Assembly (NCBI RefSeq): GCF_001428665.1
Contig: NZ_LMIJ01000023.1
Span: 166,727 to 230,726 of the forward strand
Length of the DNA stretch: 64,000 bases
From: Acidovorax sp. Root219
GTDB lineage: Bacteria > Pseudomonadota > Gammaproteobacteria > Burkholderiales > Burkholderiaceae_C
Direction: 5' to 3'
Shown here in pieces: positions 45,399 to 55,093 of the stretch (position 1 is the stretch's first letter; each line of letters starts with the position of its first letter). A program made the translations under genes and the position numbers. The notes under the pieces were generated by a model. That model had not been told where the DNA came from. It saw only the letters and a program-made list of their open reading frames with translations, and searched no databases.

Positions 45399-46550
45399 TC
45401 AGAGCGCTTGCCCGAGCCGCTGGCGTATGGGTCCGACGATGGCCGCGTTGTCGGCCCCCAGCATGGGCGGCGCGGTGACTTCCAATGCGCGCTCGCCGTC
45501 GAAGCTCACCGGCGAGCGGATGGTGCGCCACTGGCCGCCCTCGGGGTGGGGGGCGCTCACTTCCAGCTGCAGGTGGCGGGCCTGGGGGTCTTCCATGGCT
45601 TCTCGGGTGTCGTACATGGGTGCGTGCGGCACGTCCTGGGCTTCGAGCCGGGCACACCAGGTGGCGCGCGTCTGTTCGCGGAACAGGCCGCCGAGCAGCG
45701 TGATCAGGTCCTCCTGGTGGGTGATGCGCGCCTCGCGCGTCGCGAAGCGCGGGTCGTCGAACAGGCGCGGGCGCTCGATGGCGTTGGCCAGGCCCTGCCA
45801 GAATTTTTCGGGCGAGGACATGTGCAGCGCGATCCACAGGCCGTCGGCGCATTCGAGCACGTAGGACTGCGAGACGCTGGGCCGGCTGTAGGGGCCCATG
45901 ACCTCGTCTTCCGAGAAGTAGTGCGTGAACGCATCGAGATTGAAGTGGCACATGGCTTCGAGCATGGACACCTCGACCTTGCGGCCCACGCCCGTGCGGC
46001 CGCGCTCGACGATGGCACCCAGCACGCCGTAGGCGGCGTAGAAGCCGGTCATCGCATCGGCCAGCGCCGGGCCCACCACGCGGGGGTTGGCAGGGTTCAC
46101 CAGCAGCTTGAGGAAGGCGCTGGCGGCCTGGGCCACGGTGTCGTAGGCCGGGCGGCCTGCGGCCGGGCCGGTCTGGCCGAAGCCGCTGATCGCGCAGTAC
46201 ACCAGGCGCGGGTTCAGTCCGCGCAGCCGGGCCTCGCCCGCGCCCAGCCGGTCGGCAGCGCCGGGGCGAAAGTTCTGGATGTAGACGTCCGCATCCTTGA
46301 CCAGCTCGTCGAACACGGCTGCGTCCTCGGGCAGCTTGGGGTTGAGCGTGATGCTGCGCTTGTTGCGGTTGTAGGTCTGGAAGTGCGGGCTGTAGAGGCC
46401 GCCGCGGAACGCGCGGAACGGGTCGCCCGCGCCGGGCTGCTCGATCTTGATGACCTCGGCCCCCAGGTCGGCCAGGAACATGCCTGCCGCCGGGCCCGTG
46501 ATGAACGTGCCTTGCTCCAGCACCTTGATACCGCTGAGGACTTTGTGCAC
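45399..46550 (-). CDS. CaiB/BaiF family CoA-transferase
   Basis: Class III CoA-transferase of 383 residues that moves CoA between carboxylic acids. It opens VLSGIKVLEQGTFITGPAAGMFLADLGAEVIK, has YNRNKRSITLN and the active-site Asp in GPALADAMTGFYAAYG, and shows family-typical GRKVEVSMLEA. The start is taken as GTG 46550 because AAGGAGA lies 7 nt upstream and the family N-terminus begins there; reading stays open to an ATG at 46676, but that would overlap the regulator's operator. First gene of the operon and divergent from the LysR gene. Donor and acceptor acids unknown. Confidence 0.92.
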   Translation of the reverse strand: MHKVLSGIKVLEQGTFITGPAAGMFLADLGAEVIKIEQPGAGDPFRAFRGGLYSPHFQTYNRNKRSITLNPKLPEDAAVFDELVKDADVYIQNFRPGAADRLGAGEARLRGLNPRLVYCAISGFGQTGPAAGRPAYDTVAQAASAFLKLLVNPANPRVVGPALADAMTGFYAAYGVLGAIVERGRTGVGRKVEVSMLEAMCHFNLDAFTHYFSEDEVMGPYSRPSVSQSYVLECADGLWIALHMSSPEKFWQGLANAIERPRLFDDPRFATREARITHQEDLITLLGGLFREQTRATWCARLEAQDVPHAPMYDTREAMEDPQARHLQLEVSAPHPEGGQWRTIRSPVSFDGERALEVTAPPMLGADNAAIVGPIRQRLGQAL

Positions 46551-46657
46551 CTCGTTGTCTCCTTGTGGGTCTCTGGCCGCCTGGACTTCAGGGCGGTCTT
46601 GTGGGTTGCAGGCGACTGTAGGGGGCGTACCGACTTCCTGGAAATGATTGTTTTTCA

Positions 46658-46686
46658 TGGTTACCATCGATAGCATCGATCAACCA
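46658..46686. promoter_or_regulatory. Probable LysR operator in the divergent promoter region
   Basis: Nested dyad: outer arms TGGTT (46658-46662) and AACCA (46682-46686), inner arms ATCGAT-AGC-ATCGAT (46666-46680). It lies just upstream of the LysR ATG and within the 149-bp divergent intergenic region, the usual place for a LysR-type regulator to bind and repress itself while controlling the operon. Confidence 0.6.
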
Positions 46687-46699
46687 CCGGTGGCATGCC

Positions 46700-47620
46700 A
46701 TGGAACTGAGGCACCTGCGCTACTTCATCGCCCTGGCCGGCTCGCTCAACTTCACGCGTGCGGCCGAGCGGCTGCATGTGACGCAGTCCACGCTGTCGCA
46801 CCAGATCAAGCAGCTCGAGGAGGAGATCGGTGCGGCGCTGTTCGACCGCGCAGGCAAGCGCGTGGCGCTGACCGGTGCGGGCGACGAGTTTCTGCACTAC
46901 TGCACCAAGGCCCTGCACGAGATCGACCTGGGCCTGGGCGCCCTGCGCCAGAACGGCTCGGAGGTGGCGGGCGAGCTGCACATCGGCTCCACGCACACCT
47001 TCAACCTGGGCTTCATCCCGGGCTGCATCGCCGCCTTCCACGAGCGCCATTCGCGCGTGAAGGTGGTGGTCGAAGAACTGTCGGCAGACCACATCGCCGC
47101 GCGCCTGCAGCAGGGCACGCTGGACCTGGGCATCGCCTACCGGCCGGCAGTGCCGGGGCCGCTGCAGTTCGAGCCGCTCTACAACGAAGAGATGGTGCTG
47201 GTGGTGGCCAAGGGCCACCCGCTGGCGCGGCGCAAGCGTGTGCGCATGGTCGAGTTGCACCGCATGCCCATGGCCCTGTTGCCGGCCAGCTTTGCCACGC
47301 GGCAGATGCTGGACGAGTGCTTTCGCTCCTGCGGCGCCGAGCCGCAGGTGGTGGCCGAGATCAACACGCTTGCGCCGATGATGGACTTGGTGGGCAAGAC
47401 GCAACTGGCGTCCATCGTGGCGGCCAATGTGGTGTCTCCGCATTCGGGGTTGGTGGTGGTGCGGCTGGAAAGCCCCACGCCCGTGCGCACCCCGGGCATG
47501 CTGTGGTCGCCCGTGGCGCGCGAGTCGGCGCCCACCCGCGCGTTCTCGGCCATCGTGCGCAAGCTGGCGCTGCGCAGCAGCCTCAAGGACGTGGCCCAGC
47601 GCGCAGGCCGGGCGGCCTGA
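46700..47620 (+). CDS. LysR-family transcriptional regulator of the catabolic operon
   Basis: A 306-residue regulator with the N-terminal winged helix-turn-helix (RHLRYFIALAGSLNFTRAAERLHVTQSTLSHQIKQLE, residues 4-40) and a C-terminal periplasmic-binding-like effector domain of CynR/CbbR style (ELHIGSTHTFNLGFIPGCIAAF). It is transcribed away from the CoA-transferase operon, with a strong dyad between them, so it very probably activates that operon in response to its aromatic or carboxylic substrate. It converges with the DUF1513 gene 21 bp downstream. Confidence 0.93.
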   Translation: MELRHLRYFIALAGSLNFTRAAERLHVTQSTLSHQIKQLEEEIGAALFDRAGKRVALTGAGDEFLHYCTKALHEIDLGLGALRQNGSEVAGELHIGSTHTFNLGFIPGCIAAFHERHSRVKVVVEELSADHIAARLQQGTLDLGIAYRPAVPGPLQFEPLYNEEMVLVVAKGHPLARRKRVRMVELHRMPMALLPASFATRQMLDECFRSCGAEPQVVAEINTLAPMMDLVGKTQLASIVAANVVSPHSGLVVVRLESPTPVRTPGMLWSPVARESAPTRAFSAIVRKLALRSSLKDVAQRAGRAA

Positions 47621-47641
47621 AATGCCAGCCCCTGGGAGGGG

Positions 47642-48775
47642 TCAGGCCAACCTTACCCAGTGGTTGTCCATGCGCGCGCCCGTGAGCTCCTTGGCGTGCG
47701 CGTGCGTGAGTGGATGGGTGGAGCGCGCGTCTTCGAGCGAGTGTGAAACCCCGGCTGCCCACAGGCGGCCGCTGCCCACCGCCAGTGCGCAGACCTCTTC
47801 CAGCCCCACCAGGCCGCGCCACTGCCCATCGGGCGTGAAGGTGGCCACGCCCTGGCTGCGCGGGCAGCTCACGGCCCAGCCCTCGGCGGTGCTGGCGATG
47901 CTGCCGCCATAGCCGGCCATCGACTGGCCGGCGGGGCACAGGCGCAGCGCCTTGCCATCGAACAGCGCAAGGATGGGCGCGGCCGCCTTGTCCGCCGCCT
48001 CGGCGTGCTCGGCCTGCAGTGCGATGCCCAGCACCGTGCGCTCGGCGTTCCAGGCCAGGTGGCGCAGGCTCAGGCGCGCATCGGGCAGGCGCCACTGGCC
48101 CTGCAGTTCGCCGCTGTCGCCGTGCAGCCGCACGATGCTCGAATCCATGGTGTGCAGGTCGCGCTTGGTGCGCCCCGTTTCGGGCGCAGTGGGCACGCCG
48201 CCGTTGGCCACGATCAGCGCCGGTGGGCTACCCTTGGCGGCGGGTGCCCAGATCAGCTCGTGCGCATCGATGCCCTGCGTCGCCCACTCGTCCACGGTCT
48301 CAAGGCTGCGCGCATCGCGCCGTGCGACCAGGCTGGCGCCCGTGTCCACGTCGGTCTCGGTGGTGTAGAGGAAGCGGCCGTCAGCGCTGGCGATCACATG
48401 GCCGTTGAAGGAGCGCGTCGCATCCACCCAGTGCCATTGCGCCTTGCCAGCGGGCTGGCCCGGATGCCAGCGCACCAGCCAGTCACCGGGGCGGCGCGCG
48501 GTGGCAACCATGCTGCCATCGTGCAACTGGGCCAGGCCGTGGGCGCGCGTGGGCACTTCCAGTGCCTGGCGCACCTGCAGGGGCGAAGGCCCGCCGGCCT
48601 GCGCGGCCAGCACGCCGATGCGGTAGCTGCCATTGGCCTGCTGCCAGGCAGCCAGCAGTTGCATGGCTGCCGCAGCGGCGGGGGTTGCGTGGGTTGCCAG
48701 CGGCATCGCCGCCAGACCGCCCATCAGCCACAGGGCCTGGCGGCGGCTCAGCGTGGCGTTCACCTCAATCCCCAT
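47642..48775 (-). CDS. DUF1513 periplasmic protein of the imelysin cluster
   Basis: A 377-residue protein with a twin-arginine-like signal (SRRQALWLMGGLAAMPL). The mature part has repeated strand-turn units with WHPGQP, HVIASADGRFLYTTE and HELIWAP, consistent with the beta-propeller-like DUF1513 family. The start lies 11 nt inside the upstream imelysin gene, indicating coupled translation. It is the last of four iron-linked genes. Homologues recur beside imelysins and DUF1111 proteins in many Proteobacteria; the biochemical function is unknown, with iron or haem handling the favoured idea. Confidence 0.85.
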   Translation of the reverse strand: MGIEVNATLSRRQALWLMGGLAAMPLATHATPAAAAAMQLLAAWQQANGSYRIGVLAAQAGGPSPLQVRQALEVPTRAHGLAQLHDGSMVATARRPGDWLVRWHPGQPAGKAQWHWVDATRSFNGHVIASADGRFLYTTETDVDTGASLVARRDARSLETVDEWATQGIDAHELIWAPAAKGSPPALIVANGGVPTAPETGRTKRDLHTMDSSIVRLHGDSGELQGQWRLPDARLSLRHLAWNAERTVLGIALQAEHAEAADKAAAPILALFDGKALRLCPAGQSMAGYGGSIASTAEGWAVSCPRSQGVATFTPDGQWRGLVGLEEVCALAVGSGRLWAAGVSHSLEDARSTHPLTHAHAKELTGARMDNHWVRLA

Positions 48776-49862
48776 CCGCGTCCGAAAAGCCGATGCTCAC
48801 CTGCAGTGCAGGCGCGATCTCGGCCTCGGCCAGGCGCTTGAGCGCCGCCAGTTCCCTGGACGCCTGCAGCACCCGCTCGCCGCCGGCCTTGCCGGTGGCG
48901 CCGGACTGGTCGATGGCCTGCAGGGCCTTGTCCACGCGCTGCGTGGTGGCCAGCAACTGGTCGGCCAGCGGGTTCAGGCCGCGGCCGCGCAAATAGGTCT
49001 CCAGCGGCACCAGGGCCTCGCCGGGCGTGGGGGTCGGGGCGCTTTCGGGCAGCACGGCCAGGGTGCGCAGGGCGTTCCACTCGGCCTTCCAGGCGGCAGA
49101 AGCCTGGCCGCTGGCGGCGCGGGGGTACTCGGGCGGGCGCGTGCCTTGCGCGGCGCGCAGCGGCTTTTCCATGTGCGCCCAGCGCAGGCGCTCGATGCCG
49201 CCCACCCACTGGTTGATGAACTCGCCCATGGCCGCGGTGGAGCGCTCCTGTTCGTCCTCGGCTGCCCAGTCGGTGCCGGCTGCGGTGTCGAAGGCGCTGG
49301 CCACGGCCATGGCTTCGCGCTCGATGTCCAGGGCCACTTCCACCGCATAGCCGCAGGCCGGTGTGCCGGGCGCCACGGGTTGCGTCCACAGCAGCCATTC
49401 CAGCGCTGGCAGGCCCTTGGCGGGCGTGCCGATGCGCTCGAAGGCCTTGGCGCCCTGCGGCTGGGTCTTGATGGCCCGTTCGATCAGGGCCGGGCGCGTG
49501 GGGGCAAAGTCCATCTGTCGCTGTGTCCGGCGTGTGATCACCGGGCCCACGGCCACGGCGCCCAGCGTCTCCCAGGCCATCATGCTGCGCTGCCAGGCGT
49601 TGCGGGCGCCGGTGAGGGCTGCGGCCGATTGGCCTGCAGGCGCCTCGCACAGCGCCCGCACGGCAGGGGCCAGCGCCTGCGCGGCCGTGGCCAACTCCTG
49701 CGCGCGCGGCTTGCCCCAGTGGCCGTACAGGCTTTGCAGCGCGTGCGTGGTGTCGTAGAAGGGCACGGCGTTGAGTTTCCAGCCGGTCTGGGCCTGTGCC
49801 GGCAGCAGCAGTGCGCCCAGGGCCAGGGCGGCAGCTGCTGTGCGAAGGAATGGGTGTTTCAT
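48765..49862 (-). CDS. Imelysin-family periplasmic protein with degenerate GxHxxE motif
   Basis: A 365-residue secreted helical protein of the imelysin (IrpA/IcmP-like) family, signal peptide ending at PAQAQ. Family landmarks are KPRAQELATAAQ, RNAWQRSMMAWETLGA and LPALEWLLW. At the position of the family GxHxxE motif it reads GLPALE, so the metal-binding His is missing, unlike the partner imelysin in the same cluster. The ATG overlaps the DUF1111 gene stop by four bases. Probably envelope iron-related, but as a non-canonical family member its ligand may differ. Confidence 0.87.
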   Translation of the reverse strand: MKHPFLRTAAAALALGALLLPAQAQTGWKLNAVPFYDTTHALQSLYGHWGKPRAQELATAAQALAPAVRALCEAPAGQSAAALTGARNAWQRSMMAWETLGAVAVGPVITRRTQRQMDFAPTRPALIERAIKTQPQGAKAFERIGTPAKGLPALEWLLWTQPVAPGTPACGYAVEVALDIEREAMAVASAFDTAAGTDWAAEDEQERSTAAMGEFINQWVGGIERLRWAHMEKPLRAAQGTRPPEYPRAASGQASAAWKAEWNALRTLAVLPESAPTPTPGEALVPLETYLRGRGLNPLADQLLATTQRVDKALQAIDQSGATGKAGGERVLQASRELAALKRLAEAEIAPALQVSIGFSDADGD

Positions 49863-51325
49863 AGCGACTCCACGAACTTGACCAGCGCATCGCGCTCGGC
49901 CTTGTTCATCTTCAGTACCTTGTCCTTGGCGGCTTCGGCCTCGCCACCGTGCCACAGAACGGCCTCGAGCACGCCGCGGGCGCGACCGTCGTGCAGCAGC
50001 CGGGTATGGCCGTTCACGTCCTTGATCAGGCCCGTGCCCCACAGCGGCGGCGTCTTCCACTGCCGGCCATTGGCGGCGAAGTCGGGCCGGTTGTCGGCCA
50101 GGCGTTCACCCATGTCGTGCAGCAGCATGTCGGTGTAGGGCCAGATGCGCTGGCCCGACAGGGCCTTGCTCGTCAGGTGCGGGAAGGGGCCTTCCTTGGT
50201 GACGTAGCTCGGCCGGTGGCAGGTGGCGCACTGGGCATTGGCGAACAGCGCCTGGCCACGCACGACCTGCGCGTCCTTGGGGTTGCGGCGTGCGGGCGGT
50301 GCCAGCGTGGCCTGGTAGAACACCACTTCGTCGAAGGTCTTGTCGTCGATCTCCACGCCCGGCTGGCCCTGCGCCGCGGCGCTCTTGCCGCTCGGTGCGG
50401 CCAGGCAGTCCTTCTGAGTGGGAGTGCAGGTCTCGTTGGCAAAGTGCTTCGAGGTGATGCCCATGTCGCCCTGGAAGGCGCCACCGGTCTGGTGCGCGAT
50501 GGTCGCAACGTTGCCCTTCCAGCCGAAGCGGCCCAGCATCATCTGGCCCGAGGGGGCGTCCCACACGCGGTTGGGCACGCCCTTGATCGGGCCGTCTGCC
50601 GCTGCCTGGTCGGCCGCGTTGGCCAGGATGTCGGCCTCGGCAATGGCTTCGAGCAGGCCCACGCCGATGATCTGCGGCGCAATGCGCGGGCTCGCCATGA
50701 TCTGTGGGTGCATTGGGCCATAGCCCAGGTCGGCAAAGCCGTAGTGGGGATCGAGCAGTTCGTAGGGTGTGCCGTCGGCGAACTTTCCTTTGACGGTCTT
50801 GTAGCGCAGGGTCACGCGGCCCTCGGGCTTGACGCCCTGGACAGCGGCGTTGTTGAACTGGTCGCCGTACACCGGGTCGTGCTTCGGGCCGCCATGGGCA
50901 TCGGCGCCAGGGATGGACAGGCGTATCAGCAGGGCCACCGTCGGGTCCTTGGTTTCGCCCAGGCGGTTGAAGATGGCTGGCGGCTCACCCCGGCCGTCCT
51001 GAACGTGGCAGCCGCCGCACGAGCGCGCGATGAAGTGCGGGCCCAGGCCGTCGCGCGCCTTGGTGGAGGCCGGTGCCTCGACCCAGTTGCGGCGGAAGAA
51101 CGAATTGCCGATCACGAAGCGCGTGCGCTCAGCGTCATCGAGGTTGGCGGCCGGGAAGGAAAAGGCATTGCGGCCCGTGGCGTACACCGTGGTGTTGCCG
51201 CCGACCTTCTCGCCGAGTGGGTCGGCGGGGGTGTCGGCCATGAGGCCGCCCAGGGCCGCAAGGCCGATGCTGGCAATCGCCAGGCGCGTGGCGCGCCGGC
51301 GGTCAGGGGCTTGCAAAAGCGACAT
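49859..51325 (-). CDS. Di-haem cytochrome c oxidoreductase (DUF1111 family)
   Basis: A 488-residue exported cytochrome with two CxxCH haem motifs: CGGCH near residue 104 and CATCH near residue 370. Other features are NTTVYATGRNAFSFPAANL near the mature start, GPHFIARSCGGCHVQDGRGE, and a C-terminal LHDGRARGVLEAVLWHGGEA. DUF1111 proteins resemble MauG/cytochrome c peroxidases and are linked to imelysins in iron-acquisition clusters, perhaps handling iron redox state in the periplasm. It overlaps the downstream imelysin gene in ATGA fashion. An N-terminal hydrophobic segment acts as signal or anchor. Confidence 0.9.
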   Translation of the reverse strand: MSLLQAPDRRRATRLAIASIGLAALGGLMADTPADPLGEKVGGNTTVYATGRNAFSFPAANLDDAERTRFVIGNSFFRRNWVEAPASTKARDGLGPHFIARSCGGCHVQDGRGEPPAIFNRLGETKDPTVALLIRLSIPGADAHGGPKHDPVYGDQFNNAAVQGVKPEGRVTLRYKTVKGKFADGTPYELLDPHYGFADLGYGPMHPQIMASPRIAPQIIGVGLLEAIAEADILANAADQAAADGPIKGVPNRVWDAPSGQMMLGRFGWKGNVATIAHQTGGAFQGDMGITSKHFANETCTPTQKDCLAAPSGKSAAAQGQPGVEIDDKTFDEVVFYQATLAPPARRNPKDAQVVRGQALFANAQCATCHRPSYVTKEGPFPHLTSKALSGQRIWPYTDMLLHDMGERLADNRPDFAANGRQWKTPPLWGTGLIKDVNGHTRLLHDGRARGVLEAVLWHGGEAEAAKDKVLKMNKAERDALVKFVESL

Positions 51326-51355
51326 GGAACGAAAGGAAAGCGCAGGCGGGGAGCC

Positions 51356-52558
<1,203 letters not shown>

Positions 52559-52714
52559 GCGTTTCTCCTCAAGAACGAAGACGGGTGACAAGGCAGACCT
52601 GCCTGGAGCCGCCCGGGCTGGCCGGGGCCAGGCCGGGAATCCGGTGGGCGTGATGGGGCGAAAAGGCCCGAAGTTCAAGGATGCATCGCGGTGCCGCACC
52701 CCTGGATCGCAGTG

Positions 52715-52748
52715 ATTATAAGAATGGGATGTATTTGCATTGGTGCAA
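52715..52748 (-). promoter_or_regulatory. Putative promoter/operator of the imelysin cluster
   Basis: On the minus strand a perfect TATAAT (52720-52715) lies about 160 nt before the first imelysin gene. Just upstream, where a -35 would sit, is the inverted repeat TTGCA-CCAA-TGCAA (52748-52735 read on the minus strand). No good Fur box was recognised, although the region is AT-rich. Confidence 0.4.
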
Positions 52749-52803
52749 AAGGGCATTGTGCCTGCGTGTGCCATGCGGCTCCCCTGTGGGGGTGCCGTCC
52801 ACG

Positions 52804-52835
52804 AAAAAAGGGGTCCCGCATGGCTGCGGGACCCC
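52804..52835 (-). terminator. Rho-independent terminator of the minus-strand phoX-like gene
   Basis: A perfect 11-bp stem (GGGGTCCCGCA with TGCGGGACCCC) with a 4-nt loop is followed by six T on the minus strand, 42 nt beyond the stop codon. Confidence 0.9.
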
Positions 52836-52877
52836 CTTGGTGGCTGCGCCCGGCGCAGCCGTTGCAGAACCGGAAGA

Positions 52878-54824
52878 TCAGCCCAGGCGTGGCTGCTTGG
52901 GCGTTGCCGTGAGGTAACCCACGGCGGCGCCGGCCTTGTTCTTGTAGTTGGCGATGATCAGCGGGTCCAGCGTGGGCTTGACCACGCTGTGGATGGCGCC
53001 CCAGTCACCGGCGTGCTGGAAGTTGCTCATGATGTAGGTCCAGCCGTTGATTTCGTCCACGGCATGCAGGCCGGTGGATTCGCCGCCGGCGGGAATGGAC
53101 ATCAGGCGCGACAGCTGCTTGGTGTCGATGTTGTAGGCCCACAGGAAGTTGTTCACGTGCTGGCTGCTGTCTTCGCCGATGAACAGGGTGCGCATCTTCT
53201 CCGAGAACTTGAGGTTGTCGGGGTTGCCGATGGTGTTCGGGTTGGCGGTGTTGCCCAGGGCGTCGGAGGCGATGTCTTCGCCAACCAGCAGCGCCTTGGT
53301 GTCCACAGGCATCCACTCGCTGTTGATGTTGGCGCCAGCAGTGTCCTTCTGGCCGCCGCGCAGGTTCAGGGCCATCACGGCACCGGCGTTGATGGCCTTG
53401 GGCACGGACACGCCGTTGCCCGCCACGTTCAGGGCATTGCCGGCCACCATCGAGGTCTGCACGTTCTGCAGGGCCGAGTAGGCGATCTTGTCCTTGGCGT
53501 TGACCGTGGTGCCTTCCATCTTGGTAAAGCCCATGCTGGCGCCCACGAAGGCGGCGTAGCGGTGGGTTTCCAGGAAGGCGGCGGCCTTTTCCATGCCGGG
53601 CTTGAGCTTGATCCACTCTTCCTTGCCGTTGGACACGATGCGGGTGTAGCTGGCATCGCTCGGGTTGGCGGTGGCCACGGTCATGATGTCGGTGGGCTTG
53701 AGCGTGTTCGCCAAGGCTTCGATCTCGGCGCTGTTGGCCGAGCCGAGCTTGATCCAGGTCAGCGGTGCGCCGGCAGTGGCCTTGGCATCGACGGTGAAGC
53801 CGGCGCCGACCTTGGCGGCATACAGCGTACCCGAGGACAGGTCCTTTTCCTTGTCGGCCACGAACACGAAGTAGGCGCTGTTGGTAGCGTCGTCACCCAT
53901 CAGCGCGGTGCGCTGGTCGGGCATGACCTGCACCAGCTCGTGCGAGATGCGGCCCATGCAGAAATGCTTCTTGATGCTGGCGGTGCCGTCGGGGTTGACC
54001 GTCACTTCGGGCATGTGGCCGTAGTGGTAGGGGTTGGCGCGGCTCGCGTCGCCGTACAGGTTCTTGGCGTAGGCCTGGAACTGGGTGTTGCTTGCGACGG
54101 TGAACGCGTCGGGTTCGTACTCTTCGCTCGACAGGTGGGTGCCCCAGGGCGACAGGCTGGCGCCGCAGGTGATCCACAGGCCGTGCACCTTGGAGGTGTC
54201 GACGTTGTGGTACTTCACCAGGCTCAATTTGCCGGTGTTGGGATCCTGGTCCAGCGTGAGCACGGCGATGGGCGAGGGCAGCTTGCCGTACATGTCGGTC
54301 TTGCCGTCCTGGGCCCAGGTGGTGTATTCGAACTGCACCACGGCGAACACGTGGTTGCCCTTGACGCCGTCGACCTTGGCGTTGGGCACGGTCAGCAGCG
54401 AGGTGCCGTCCGGGGCATCGGAGAAGAACTGGCGGTCCTTGCCGGCCACCGTGGTGTCGATGATGGGCTGGTTGTTGATGTCGAAGTAGCTGCCCGCCAG
54501 GATCTGGCCGCCCTTGACGTTGGGCACCGAGTCGCCGGTGATGAAGAAGGGCTGGTAGGCCAGCGCGTAGCTCTGCACCGAGCCGTCGCTCAGCGTGACC
54601 TGCATGGTCGAGCCCACGGTGTTCGTGGCCATGGCCGCCGGGTTGGCCAGCGTGGGCGCGGCCATCGAGGTGAACGCGGTGGACACATAGGACGCGCCGT
54701 CATCGCCACCGCCGCAGGCGGTCAGCAGCGAGGCAGCGATGCCGCCTGTGCCCAGCGGAAGCAGGGGGATGCCGGCCAGGAATTGGAGGGCCTGGCGGCG
54801 CGAAGGGGTGGACGCAGAGGTCAT
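52878..54824 (-). CDS. PhoX/DUF839-family alkaline phosphatase, Tat-exported
   Basis: A 648-residue exported protein with a twin-arginine signal (SRRQALQFLAGIPLLPLGTGG) ending near a LLTACGGG lipobox-like sequence. The body matches the PhoX/DUF839 six-bladed propeller family: WGTHLSSEEYEP, HYGHMPEVTVNPDG, an ISHELVQVMPDQRTALMGDD metal/phosphate-site strand and EDSSQHVNN. PhoX enzymes are calcium/iron phosphomonoesterases used in phosphate starvation. A Pho box with a correctly spaced -10 lies about 120 bp upstream. It diverges from a second PhoX gene with only distant sequence similarity. A strong terminator follows. Confidence 0.88.
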   Translation of the reverse strand: MTSASTPSRRQALQFLAGIPLLPLGTGGIAASLLTACGGGDDGASYVSTAFTSMAAPTLANPAAMATNTVGSTMQVTLSDGSVQSYALAYQPFFITGDSVPNVKGGQILAGSYFDINNQPIIDTTVAGKDRQFFSDAPDGTSLLTVPNAKVDGVKGNHVFAVVQFEYTTWAQDGKTDMYGKLPSPIAVLTLDQDPNTGKLSLVKYHNVDTSKVHGLWITCGASLSPWGTHLSSEEYEPDAFTVASNTQFQAYAKNLYGDASRANPYHYGHMPEVTVNPDGTASIKKHFCMGRISHELVQVMPDQRTALMGDDATNSAYFVFVADKEKDLSSGTLYAAKVGAGFTVDAKATAGAPLTWIKLGSANSAEIEALANTLKPTDIMTVATANPSDASYTRIVSNGKEEWIKLKPGMEKAAAFLETHRYAAFVGASMGFTKMEGTTVNAKDKIAYSALQNVQTSMVAGNALNVAGNGVSVPKAINAGAVMALNLRGGQKDTAGANINSEWMPVDTKALLVGEDIASDALGNTANPNTIGNPDNLKFSEKMRTLFIGEDSSQHVNNFLWAYNIDTKQLSRLMSIPAGGESTGLHAVDEINGWTYIMSNFQHAGDWGAIHSVVKPTLDPLIIANYKNKAGAAVGYLTATPKQPRLG

Positions 54825-54925
54825 TGGATTGCAGCTTCCGTGGTTTGTTATATGGGTTTTATGAAGAGAGGCCGCTGCTCGCCATGCAGGCATGGCAGGG
54901 CAACGGGCCGCTCTCTTGGTGCTGG

Positions 54926-54959
54926 ATGCTAAGAACACTGTGTGACAGGCATTTGACGG
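54926..54959 (-). promoter_or_regulatory. Pho box and -10 of the minus-strand phoX-like gene
   Basis: On the minus strand CCGTCAA-ATGC-CTGTCAC (54959-54942) matches the PhoB consensus of two CTGTCAT repeats spaced by 4 nt. Ten nucleotides later comes the -10-like TAGCAT (54931-54926), the geometry of PhoB-activated promoters in which the box replaces the -35. Confidence 0.68.
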
Positions 54960-55015
54960 TGCCGTGGCGGGCTGCCGGCCACACCCTCGAATCGCCCTGC
55001 GCGCCGAGTGCTCTT

Positions 55016-55049
55016 GCGTCACGGATCGGTCATATGCGATTTCTAGACT
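55016..55049 (+). promoter_or_regulatory. Pho box and -10 of the plus-strand phoX gene
   Basis: GCGTCAC-GGAT-CGGTCAT (55016-55033) keeps GTCA at an 11-bp period. Exactly 10 nt later is TAGACT (55044-55049). The layout is identical to the divergent Pho promoter, though the box is a weaker consensus match. Confidence 0.6.
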
Positions 55050-55093
55050 GCCGACTCCCATGACTTATCAATACCTAGAGGAGTGCGGTTTTC

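Noticed and set aside
46551-46676. N-terminal extension of the CoA-transferase to ATG 46676
   Set aside because: It would cover the LysR dyad, and the family N-terminus plus an AAGGAGA site point to GTG 46550.
52690-52750. Fur box upstream of the imelysin cluster
   Set aside because: Only loose GATTAT and AAGAAT hexamer matches to the GATAAT array were found; not enough to call.
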